From assembly GCA_026004675.1 (NCBI GenBank), contig BPJP01000001.1, positions 310,001-374,000 of the forward strand: DNA of 64,000 nt. The letters are read 5' to 3'. Positions 56,603-64,000 of this stretch are shown here, one piece after another (the stretch's first letter is position 1; every line of letters begins with the position of its first letter). This DNA is from Gemmatales bacterium. GTDB taxonomy: Bacteria > Planctomycetota > Planctomycetia > Gemmatales > Gemmataceae. Below the pieces are notes generated by a model. It did not search any database. It worked only from the letters and a program-made list of their open reading frames with translations, and was not told where the DNA came from. Position numbers and translations under genes: made by a program.

Positions 56603-59600
56603 TTAGTTTTTCGTTGCCGAATGTTTTCTAAGCCGGATTGTCAGGCTTTGCTTTTCGATCTGGACGTTGCTTTGGTGCACATCATCGCCGCTGAGCTCGT
56701 CTGACCACTCCTTTACAAGTGTTTCCTGGGCGATGTAGTCCCGATGGGTCGAAATGGCACGATTCAGCAAATCGGACTGGGAAGACAGGTGAAGTTGGAT
56801 GCGATCTTCCATTTCCAAGCCGGCTTTTTTTCTCAGTTCCTGAATATGTCGAACCACATCTCGGCTCAGACCTTCGAGTTTAAGCTCGTCGGTGATGCGA
56901 GTGTCGAGGGCCACGATGGTTCCGCGGTCTTCGACAGCAGTCCAGCCATCCGCAGGTTTGGCGACGATGTCAACGTCTTCGGGGGCGAGTTCGACGCTGG
57001 TTCCCCCTTCGAGTTGCAGAGAAAAAGACAACTTGTCGCGGACACGTTTGATCACAGCCTCGATATCGTTGGCATTCAATGCGCGAATAGCTTTCTGGAC
57101 ATCGGCCATTTTGGCGCCGAATTTCGGTCCAAGAGATTTCGGGTTGCCTAGGATTTCATACGTGAGCAGGGGGCCTTGCCTCGGATCGTGCAGCGTCACT
57201 TTTTTGAGATTGAGTTCTTCGCAAATCTGGTCGGCGAAGCGTTCGACGGCCTGGCGGTCGCGAGAGTTGGGAGAGGGCTGGATTTTCAGTTCGGCCAGAG
57301 GCTGGCGAACCTTGATTTTTACGGTGTTTCTGGCGGCTGAGCCTAACGATACCAGCCGAAGCAGAGCATTCATGTCCGCCGAAAGGTCGTTGTCGATGAG
57401 GGCTTTGTCGGCAACAGGATAATCGCACAGGTGGACGCTCGGCGGCATGTCCGGCAGAGGGCGCCTCTCGCCGTCGACTTCGAGCGCCGACAGATTCTGG
57501 TACATGACCTCGCTCAGAAACGGCATCACCGGCGCGAACAGTTTGGTAAGAGTGACGAGAACAGTGTAAAGGGTCTGGTAGGCTGCCTGTTTGTCGCTGC
57601 CTCGTTCGCTTTTCCAGAAACGACGGCGGTTACGGCGAACATACCAGTTGCTGAGTTTGTCGTCGACGAAGCGCTCGGCTTCGAGGCAGAAGGCCTGGAT
57701 GTTGTAGCGTGGCAAGGGATTGTCCTGGCTGATGGGCCCGGCGATTTCTTCGTGGGCTTTGTCGATCAACAACTGGAGATCGGAGAGAATCCAGCGGTCG
57801 ATATCGGGACGTTCCGGGACTGGGACGCAGGCCGACCTGGGATCGAAGCCGTCGATGCGGGCATAATTGCAAAAGAACGAATACGTATTCCACAATTTGA
57901 GAATGAATTTACTGCGAAGTTCTTCCGCTGGCCCTGATCCGAAGTTGATGTTATGAGCCGGATTCTGGCGGCAAAAGAGCCAGCGCATGACATCGGCGCC
58001 CATGGGGGGTTTGCGTTCACGCCGTCCGTCTTTGTAAGTGACCTCCCAGCCTTCGTCGGCAGCAGCTTCGAAGGCGATGGCGTTGCCGGCGGATTTGTGC
58101 ATTTCGTTGCCGTGCTCATCGCGAACCAAAGCATGACCAAGCAGGACCTTGAACGGCGCCCGGTTTTCCATCATCGTGCTCATGGCGAGAATGGCATAGA
58201 ACCAGTTGCGGAACTGGCCTGGGAAGCATTCGGTGATGAAGTCGGCGGGAAACCACTTTTCCCAGTAGGCGCGGTCGGTATTGTACTTGAGTGTGGAATA
58301 GGGGACGATGCCGGCATCGAGCCAGGGGTTGCCGACGTCGGAAATGCGCGAAGCGAGGCCGCCGCACTGGCTGCAACGGATCTTGACCAGATCGATCCAT
58401 GGGCGGTGCGGTGAGTGTCCTTCGAAGCTGTCCCAACCGGCGACAGCCCGTTGCTTGAGTTCCTCGCGTCCACCGATCACTTCGAATTCACCGCAACTTT
58501 CGCAAACCCAGATGGGCAAAGCCAGGCCCCAGAAGCGTTTTTTCGAAATCATCCAGTCGCCCATATTGGTCAGCCAGTCGAGTTCGCGGGCCTGGCCATT
58601 GATGGACTCGGGAAGAAAGGTGACCGAGCGCACGATGTTCATGATCTCTTCCCGCCAAGACATGTCGATGAACCATTCGTCGACGAGGCGGAAGAGCAGT
58701 TCGGTCTTGCAGCGCCAGCAGTGCGGATAGCTGTGGGGATATTGTTCGACGGCAAGCAGGATCCCTTTGTGTTGCAGGTTTTCGAGAATCCAGTCGGTGG
58801 TGGCACGGTCGAGGGCGGACTTCCCGGCCAGATCGCCGAAACCGGGGAGAAAAACTCCGTATTCATCAAGGGGAGCGATCGGGGGAAGTTGTTCTTGTCG
58901 GCCAAGGAGGAAGTCTTCCTTGCCGCAACCGGGTGCAATGTGGACGATGCCGGTACCTTCGGTTTCGCCGACGGCGTCCCAGGCGATGACGCGGTGGACG
59001 TCTTTGCCGGCGACGGCTGGCGCCCATTTCTGCTTGAGAACGACGTCAGCGATTCCCTTGGGGAACCCAGCCTGATGCTGTTGTGCTTCGAGTTCATCGA
59101 ATGGGCCGCGGTATTTCCAGCCGATCATGTCTCGACCAGCGATTTCGCCCACGACCTCAAAGCCCCCTTTTTCTTTGAAAATCTGCTCGAGAGTTTTGAG
59201 TTTGGGAACACCAGGCAGCCACTGTCTGGTCTTGAATTCTTCCTCCAGACGCTGAAACGAGAGGGCATTTTTCGCGAGGTAATAGATGTCATCGCGGTGG
59301 CGGACCTTCACGTAGGCAAGGTCTGGATTGACAGCGGCGGCGACGTTGCTCGTCAGGGTCCAGGGAGTGGTAGTCCAGACCAGCAGGTTTTCCCCTGGAC
59401 GATCGGCCAAGGGGAAGCGAACAAAGACGGCACGGTGGGCAACGCGCTGGTAGCCTTCGTGCAATTCCATCTGGCTCAGACCGACGCCGCAACGCGGGCA
59501 CCAGGGCATGGCATCATAGCCACGGTAGATGAGGCCTCGGCGGAAGCACTTTTTCAAGAACTGCCAGATGGTATAGTTGTTTTCCTCCGACATGGTGAAG

Positions 59601-60106
59601 TAACTGCGACGAAAGTCGGGAGGCTTCTGCCAGTCTTCCTCGCGGTCCCAGTCCATCCAGTAGCCTAACCGAATCGATTGCTGGGTCTGGATGCGAGCGA
59701 ACTTGTCGACGCGTTGTTTGCACAGGGAGACGAACTTGTCGAGGCTGGCGAATTCGTCGCCTGGGACGAGGTTTTCGATGTCGCGTTTGGAGCGGAGTCC
59801 GAGTTCTTTTTCGACTTCGACTTCGACCCAAAGTCCCTGGCAGTCGAAACCATTCTGGTAGCGCAATTCGTGGCCGGTCATGGCGAAATAGCGCTGGAAC
59901 GTATCTTTGTAGGTTCGACCCCAGGCATGGTGCACGCCCATCGGATTATTCGCCGTGATCGGACCATCGAGAAAGGACCAAATGGGCTTGCCGCGATTCT
60001 TTTCGCGCAGTTTCTCGAACATGCCTTCTTTTTCCCAGAAAACGAGCACTTCTCTTTCCTGGGCAGGAAAGTCCACCTGTGTTTCGACCTTGGAAAACGA
60101 CATCAA
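56603..60106 (-). CDS. ileS: Isoleucyl-tRNA synthetase
   Basis: 1167 residues, full length. The class I HIGH region reads PMGVHHAWGRTYKD (about residues 57-70), and the KMSKS position reads GNEMHKSAGNAI (near 665) followed by RWLFCRQNPAHNINFG. The editing domain (CP1) lies between about 200 and 400. The N-terminal LVWTTTPWTLTSNVAAAVNP and DTFQRYFAMTGHELRYQNGF are typical IleRS. Cysteine pairs CESCGEF and CSQCGG (residues about 520-590) suggest a zinc site. It charges tRNA-Ile. The gene stands alone, convergent with the exported Ig-like gene (98 bases). Confidence 0.95.
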   Translation of the reverse strand: MMSFSKVETQVDFPAQEREVLVFWEKEGMFEKLREKNRGKPIWSFLDGPITANNPMGVHHAWGRTYKDTFQRYFAMTGHELRYQNGFDCQGLWVEVEVEKELGLRSKRDIENLVPGDEFASLDKFVSLCKQRVDKFARIQTQQSIRLGYWMDWDREEDWQKPPDFRRSYFTMSEENNYTIWQFLKKCFRRGLIYRGYDAMPWCPRCGVGLSQMELHEGYQRVAHRAVFVRFPLADRPGENLLVWTTTPWTLTSNVAAAVNPDLAYVKVRHRDDIYYLAKNALSFQRLEEEFKTRQWLPGVPKLKTLEQIFKEKGGFEVVGEIAGRDMIGWKYRGPFDELEAQQHQAGFPKGIADVVLKQKWAPAVAGKDVHRVIAWDAVGETEGTGIVHIAPGCGKEDFLLGRQEQLPPIAPLDEYGVFLPGFGDLAGKSALDRATTDWILENLQHKGILLAVEQYPHSYPHCWRCKTELLFRLVDEWFIDMSWREEIMNIVRSVTFLPESINGQARELDWLTNMGDWMISKKRFWGLALPIWVCESCGEFEVIGGREELKQRAVAGWDSFEGHSPHRPWIDLVKIRCSQCGGLASRISDVGNPWLDAGIVPYSTLKYNTDRAYWEKWFPADFITECFPGQFRNWFYAILAMSTMMENRAPFKVLLGHALVRDEHGNEMHKSAGNAIAFEAAADEGWEVTYKDGRRERKPPMGADVMRWLFCRQNPAHNINFGSGPAEELRSKFILKLWNTYSFFCNYARIDGFDPRSACVPVPERPDIDRWILSDLQLLIDKAHEEIAGPISQDNPLPRYNIQAFCLEAERFVDDKLSNWYVRRNRRRFWKSERGSDKQAAYQTLYTVLVTLTKLFAPVMPFLSEVMYQNLSALEVDGERRPLPDMPPSVHLCDYPVADKALIDNDLSADMNALLRLVSLGSAARNTVKIKVRQPLAELKIQPSPNSRDRQAVERFADQICEELNLKKVTLHDPRQGPLLTYEILGNPKSLGPKFGAKMADVQKAIRALNANDIEAVIKRVRDKLSFSLQLEGGTSVELAPEDVDIVAKPADGWTAVEDRGTIVALDTRITDELKLEGLSRDVVRHIQELRKKAGLEMEDRIQLHLSSQSDLLNRAISTHRDYIAQETLVKEWSDELSGDDVHQSNVQIEKQSLTIRLRKHSATKN

Positions 60107-60407
60107 ACCAACCTCGTCTGGACCTTGGGGAAAGGCATTATTTTAGCAATCGGCTCGGCAATCAAAAACCGGGGTTACCGCAACCAGGCCGATCGACCCG
60201 GCCCGCCAGGCGACCTTGCTCACCTTTAGCTCGCGAAACGGATACCGTTTTTGCGTGGTCATCACGGATTCGCCACTGGCTTTTGGACGACGGAAACTGT
60301 ATCGCGCAAGCAGGCGGTGTCAGACCGCGTCACAATTGGAACGGAGCGGCCGACTCTTGACATGTCCACAGAGAAAACGAAGGCACGCGAAGGGAACGAT
60401 GCCTCGA
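60107..60407. other. Intergenic region upstream of ileS
   Basis: 301 bases between the ileS start and the stop of the acyl-CoA-dehydrogenase-fold gene. It should hold the ileS promoter and the end of the OsmC operon transcript. I find no clear terminator, T-box-like leader, repeat or conserved open frame. The plus-strand frames here are short and have no ribosome-binding site. Confidence 0.6.
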
Positions 60408-61550
60408 TCAAAAAACTGGCAGGCCGCAAATGGACTTGCCGATCATGTCATACAAGGCATCGGTCACGGGGGCCATGACGTTTGCGGCCCGGCTATCGCG
60501 GAAAAAGCGTTCCACGGGCAAATCTTTGCGGAAGGCAGCACCGCCGCAAACGCGCATGGCCAGATCGTGAACTTCAAGGGATAACTCGGCTCCCGCCGCC
60601 TTCGCTTGCAGAACCCTCAAAGGAGCTTCTTCGCGTTGCTGTTCGAGGGCGTCCAACGCATCCTGTAACAAACCGCGTAACAAATCCGTCTTGATTCGCA
60701 TTTTGGCCACGTGAGCGCGCACTTGAGGCAAGTCGGCCAGGCTGGTCCCGTCGTGGGCATAGCGAGCGGAGGAAACGTGCCGGACGGCATGGGCGACAAC
60801 TCCTTCCATCATGCCAAGCGAGGTGGAAGCGGACAAAAGGTTGAAGCAAGGCAACACCTCGTTGACCATGATGTCGAAGCCCTGCCCATCTTCACCCAAA
60901 CGGTTGGTTTCAGGAATCACAACATTCCGCGCGCGTAGTGAGGACGAGCCGTTTCCACGCAGTCCCAGCCCGTCGTAGACGGCGGTAATGGTCAATCCGT
61001 CGGCGTCGCGGGGGACGACCCAGATGGTGCTCAAGCCATCCTTCTGGACTGGCCGACTGGACCAGACGTAAAAATCGGCGTGTTCACAGGAAGTGATGAG
61101 TTGTTTTTCCGCGTTGAGTTTGATGCCCTGAGCGATCTTTTCGGCCGTGCTGACGGGAATCCAGAAATGGCTTCGCGAACCAGCTTCCGAAAAAGCCAGT
61201 GTGCCAAGCTTGCCTTCTGTGGCGATAGCACGGCAATGTATGTCACGGCCAAACTTATCGATCACCTTTGCGGCACAGTAATGCATGGTCACGACCATGG
61301 CGGTCGATGGGCATTCGCGGGCGAGTCGTTCGACAACAGCCACAGCCGTGCGCAGGCTTTGCCCTTGGCCCCCGTGTTCTTTCGACGATAGCAAACCCAA
61401 TAATCCTGCTGAGCGCAATGCCGCAATGGCGTCCGTGGGGAATCTTGCCGACTTGTCGGTCTCGGCTGCCGCGGGGGCAACGACTTTTTCGGCAATAGAC
61501 TCTGCACGCCGAAGGAGTTCTTGTCCCGTTGCATCGAGTTTCCAGTTCAT
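60408..61550 (-). CDS. Acyl-CoA-dehydrogenase-fold flavoprotein, no catalytic glutamate
   Basis: 380 residues with the ACAD fold: SAGLLGLLSSKEHGGQG, the FAD/substrate loop LGTLAFSEAGSRSHFW, GLGLRGNGSSSLRARNVVIP, and the C-terminal AMRVCGGAAFRKDLPVERFF with RDSRAANVMAPVTDALYDMI. In dehydrogenases the last segment reads IYEGT with the catalytic glutamate. Here it reads VMAPVTD, as in flavin monooxygenases of the DszC/SfnB group. Dehydrogenase activity is therefore doubtful and an oxygenase is likelier. Its ATG overlaps the previous stop as ATGA, so it is translationally coupled to the MetE-like gene. It is the last gene of the operon. Confidence 0.85.
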   Translation of the reverse strand: MNWKLDATGQELLRRAESIAEKVVAPAAAETDKSARFPTDAIAALRSAGLLGLLSSKEHGGQGQSLRTAVAVVERLARECPSTAMVVTMHYCAAKVIDKFGRDIHCRAIATEGKLGTLAFSEAGSRSHFWIPVSTAEKIAQGIKLNAEKQLITSCEHADFYVWSSRPVQKDGLSTIWVVPRDADGLTITAVYDGLGLRGNGSSSLRARNVVIPETNRLGEDGQGFDIMVNEVLPCFNLLSASTSLGMMEGVVAHAVRHVSSARYAHDGTSLADLPQVRAHVAKMRIKTDLLRGLLQDALDALEQQREEAPLRVLQAKAAGAELSLEVHDLAMRVCGGAAFRKDLPVERFFRDSRAANVMAPVTDALYDMIGKSICGLPVF

Positions 61551-62710
61551 GACTGCTCCATTTCATATTCGGCACGCAAACGCCTGGAGGCGGTTACGAT
61601 TGCCTTCATTTTTGCGATCGCAATGTCGCTTTGATTGACTGGGCTGTTGCTAAACGTGCCAAAACCGCAATCCGGATTTAAATACAATTCTCTTGGCGCA
61701 TACATCGTCAAGGCTTTCTTGACACAGGCGACAATCGCATCGACGGATTCCACCTCGGGCGTTCGCGGGTTGACGACCCCCAGGCCGAGCGATTTGCCAG
61801 GAAAATGCAGTAAATCGCCAGCGCGGCGAGTGGCATATTCGAGAACGAGTTGGTCGATTTTCAGCTGATGGAAACACGATGCCAAGGGCTGGTAGTTGCC
61901 TTCGAGAAGTATGGATTCATTCTGGCTCCAATTGCCTCGGCAGACATGCACGCCAAAGACCGGCCCGCTCATCCCTTCTACAACCTGATTGATCAGAGTC
62001 CGGGCAAATTCCAGTTCTTCGCTCGGATCGCCGCGTGCTGCCAACGACGCACACATAAAGGTCCTTGTCTTGCCCGGGTTGAACGCGACTTCAGTCAACA
62101 CGGGTTCGTCCAATTGGATGAAATCGACACCTTCGGCAATGAGGTCGGCAACTTCGGCACGCAGGATGGCAACGACATCCTCGGCAAGTGCTTCCTTGGT
62201 GGGATACGCCTGTCGGGTTACTTCAGCGACAAACATCGCACGCGTCAAAAGATAAGGACCCGGCAGGGGGATTTTGACGGGGCGGTCAGAGGTTCGTTTC
62301 AGAAACCGCAATTCATCGACGGCCAGCGGTCGGCGACGCGAGATGCGGCCTACACAAGTGGGATTGCTCAGCGAATACGCCGGCACATCGAGAGTCTGCA
62401 GAATCTGTTCAAAACCTGCCTTGTCTTCGACGATGTCCAGCATCTCGGCAAGGGTCATGAGCCGAACACCGTCCAGCTTTTCCGCGACAAAGGAGTAGAA
62501 GTTGTCCCGGCGCTGTTCGCCATCGGTAATGATGTCGATACCCAGCTCATGCTGGACGCGGATCAAATCGGCAATCGCAGCATCCGCCAAGCGCTCGAAT
62601 TCATCGACCGACAGCTTGTTGATTCGTTTTTGTTTTTGGGCGCGCAATAGCGCCGGCGTTCTCGGCCAACTGCCTACCATCGTCACCGGAAACAAGGGAA
62701 GGGATGCCAT
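61547..62710 (-). CDS. Cobalamin-independent methionine synthase-like methyltransferase (MetE C-terminal type)
   Basis: 387 residues of the MetE C-terminal barrel only, as in archaeal-type MetE and epoxyalkane:CoM transferases. The four zinc ligands are conserved: H and C in GVHVCRGNW, E in LVLEYATR and C in LNPDCGFGTF. The N-terminus PVTMVGSWPRTPAL and the loop QLDEPVL are family features. It probably transfers a methyl or alkyl group to or from a thiol. The substrate is unknown, and the missing folate-binding half argues against normal MetE. The start at 62710 gives 13 bases after the PhnD-like gene; the frame is open to 62773. Confidence 0.85.
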   Translation of the reverse strand: MASLPLFPVTMVGSWPRTPALLRAQKQKRINKLSVDEFERLADAAIADLIRVQHELGIDIITDGEQRRDNFYSFVAEKLDGVRLMTLAEMLDIVEDKAGFEQILQTLDVPAYSLSNPTCVGRISRRRPLAVDELRFLKRTSDRPVKIPLPGPYLLTRAMFVAEVTRQAYPTKEALAEDVVAILRAEVADLIAEGVDFIQLDEPVLTEVAFNPGKTRTFMCASLAARGDPSEELEFARTLINQVVEGMSGPVFGVHVCRGNWSQNESILLEGNYQPLASCFHQLKIDQLVLEYATRRAGDLLHFPGKSLGLGVVNPRTPEVESVDAIVACVKKALTMYAPRELYLNPDCGFGTFSNSPVNQSDIAIAKMKAIVTASRRLRAEYEMEQS

Positions 62711-62723
62711 CGATCCAACCGGG

Positions 62724-63539
62724 TTATTGTTCAAAAAACCGCTGTTTGGCGACCGCCTCCGAAAGAGGTCCAAAGCCGGTCGTGCGCCCGGGCATCCACT
62801 GTTTCAGACCTTCCATATCCATCATTTCCCGATGTTTCGGATTGTCGTATTGCATGGAAAAGAGGACGCCGAGCCATTGCTGTTCCAGATCCTTCGGGAA
62901 ATCAGAGCGGACAGTAAAAACGCAATGATCGAAACGATCTGTACTGGCGAGGATACGATAGCGGCTTGGGTCGATGGTCCCGTCCTGGGTCCAACGCTGC
63001 CAGTTCAAGTCAAGCATGGTCGAGGCGGCTGCCTCGCCCGACGCCAGACAGCGAAACGCCTCGAGCTCCCCGCCGATATGGTCGCCATGTTTCCCCACTA
63101 GAATATCAAAGCGGCGCACCTGAAAATCTCTTCCAGGTTCTAACCCGTGAGCTTGCAGCATGCCGATTGGGATCAACGTGGCCTGTGGCGAATCTTTGGC
63201 ACCAACGGCGACTGTTTTCCCACGTAGTTCCGAGATCGACTCGATTTCGCTGTCTTGGCGTACGATGAAGTGCGATTGGCGATCGCGATCTGTGTCGCGC
63301 ATGGCAATTGCCCGGCAAGTACCCTTCGACTGTCGTTGTGCATCCAACCATGCCAGCGGAGAGTTCCAGGCGATACCAATGCTGCCAGCGAGTAGAGCTT
63401 GAACCTGGAGTTCGTAATTCGTGTAAAAAATGGTGTCGATCGGGCAACCGTTGTGAGCGAAATACTCAGCGATGATGTCCCAGATAACCGAAACCTTCGG
63501 GTCATACAAAACGGCACCCACCAAAATTGGCTTTTTCAT
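62724..63539 (-). CDS. PhnD/SsuA-type binding protein without signal peptide
   Basis: 271 residues of the PhnD-like periplasmic-binding fold: VQALLAGSIGIAWNSPLAWL, the typical SELRGKTVAVGAKDSPQATL with VAVG, and LASGEAAASTMLDLN. Starting at MKKPILVGAVLYDPKVSVIW, the protein begins directly with the first beta strand and has no hydrophobic signal. GGAG lies seven bases upstream of the start. No ABC permease or ATPase is adjacent. It therefore probably stays in the cytoplasm and binds a small anion or organic acid, acting as a sensor, carrier or enzyme. It lies 12 bases after the OsmC-like gene. Confidence 0.82.
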   Translation of the reverse strand: MKKPILVGAVLYDPKVSVIWDIIAEYFAHNGCPIDTIFYTNYELQVQALLAGSIGIAWNSPLAWLDAQRQSKGTCRAIAMRDTDRDRQSHFIVRQDSEIESISELRGKTVAVGAKDSPQATLIPIGMLQAHGLEPGRDFQVRRFDILVGKHGDHIGGELEAFRCLASGEAAASTMLDLNWQRWTQDGTIDPSRYRILASTDRFDHCVFTVRSDFPKDLEQQWLGVLFSMQYDNPKHREMMDMEGLKQWMPGRTTGFGPLSEAVAKQRFFEQ

Positions 63540-63551
63540 GCTCGACTCCGA

Positions 63552-64000
63552 TTAAAATGCCGCCTTCCAGTTCAACTCCAGCGTCACCGCACGGCGAAAC
63601 GTGCACACCAGCGGAGACCGTCTCAATACTTCCTGCCAGACTTCCTCGATAGTATCGGCAGGCGCAAAGGTGCTGACAAACACTTTGACGCTGACATGCT
63701 CCAGACCGGGGTTTCCCTTTTCTCCAACTACCCCGAGATAAACCAGCGGATTGTTCAACCGACCGGTTATGAGTGCCTCCACTTCATCGACTGCAACACC
63801 GCGCCGATCCGCCAGTCGTTTGAATCCTGTGACGATATCAGCACCAAGGGCGCCAAGCACGTACTCCAGCGCCGATGCCAGAGGAGCTTCGGAATCAAAC
63901 TCGATTGCCTGGCCAACCGAAAAACATTGCCGTCGTACAGCGACGCTGGCTTCCTTCGCGTTCTCATGCGACAAGACACGCACCTGCGACAAGTACTGCT
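63552..64000 (-). CDS. OsmC-like protein (N-terminus beyond window)
   Basis: The minus-strand frame is open to the right edge, so the true start lies outside. At least 149 residues are visible. The fold is OsmC-like (SVGQAIEFDSEAPLASALEY, VLGALGADIVTGFKRLADRR, GLEHVSVKVFVSTFAPADT, RSPLVCTFRRAVTLELNW). In OsmC/Ohr peroxidases the first catalytic cysteine follows ALGA, but here it is aspartate (ALGAD), while the second cysteine is kept (PLVCTF). Peroxidase activity is therefore unlikely. It is the first gene seen of the operon. Confidence 0.82.
   Translation of the reverse strand, partial: QYLSQVRVLSHENAKEASVAVRRQCFSVGQAIEFDSEAPLASALEYVLGALGADIVTGFKRLADRRGVAVDEVEALITGRLNNPLVYLGVVGEKGNPGLEHVSVKVFVSTFAPADTIEEVWQEVLRRSPLVCTFRRAVTLELNWKAAF

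Noticed and set aside
58415..59668. A 417-codon plus-strand open frame inside ileS
   Set aside because: It is antisense to the well-supported ileS, and its composition is that of a reverse reading.

Overview
The window looks like a chromosomal segment of a planctomycete, most likely of the Gemmata group. I base this on gene content and not on a marker: a Gld-like ABC operon with a giant DUF4340 protein, a formylglycine-type sulfatase, many exported HEAT and low-complexity proteins, a UDPGP-family pyrophosphorylase and IleRS of a GVHHAWGR/EMHKS type. I see no tRNA or rRNA genes, no CRISPR arrays, no insertion sequences and no phage genes. This is core-type chromosome, not an obvious accessory island.

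Layout. 1-8.0 kb (minus): an ABC-2 exporter operon, ATPase, permease, GldG-like protein and a multi-repeat DUF4340 protein running off the left edge. 8.3-15 kb: small exported proteins, an orphan PxpC-like protein, infA, a PhnP-like hydrolase, a UDP-sugar pyrophosphorylase and a tandem GNAT enzyme. 15-28.3 kb: a fatty-acid oxidation protein, PhoR-PhoU-PhoB, a HEAT membrane protein, a desaturase, a PfkB kinase, a sulfatase and a HEAT protein. Every one of these is broken by frameshifts, and nearly all that I could trace are single-base expansions of short homopolymers, so I read them as consensus errors, not gene decay. 28.3-38.5 kb (minus): the membrane arm of complex I (nuoH-J-K-L-M-N, no nuoI or peripheral-arm genes), then a small protein and cbiD. 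38.6-42.8 kb: Sua5 and a large FAD/Fe-S oxidoreductase. 43-50 kb: exported coiled-coil and LTxxQ proteins, a zinc-ribbon membrane protein and a TPR membrane protein. 49.9-52.3 kb (minus): a choline-transporter-like symporter followed by a phosphatidylcholine synthase. 52.5-56.5 kb (plus): a histidine kinase, a FadR-type regulator and an exported Ig-like protein. 56.6-60.1 kb: ileS. 60.4-64 kb (minus): a tight four-gene operon of OsmC-like, PhnD-like, MetE-like and acyl-CoA-dehydrogenase-fold proteins that continues past the right edge.

Two gene sets look most worth pursuing. The symporter-Pcs pair suggests that this organism imports choline and condenses it directly with CDP-diacylglycerol. 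The OsmC/PhnD/MetE/ACAD operon has an intact zinc-methyltransferase site, a binding protein without a signal peptide or permease, and a flavoprotein lacking the dehydrogenase glutamate. It may be an uncharacterised small-molecule or organosulfur pathway.
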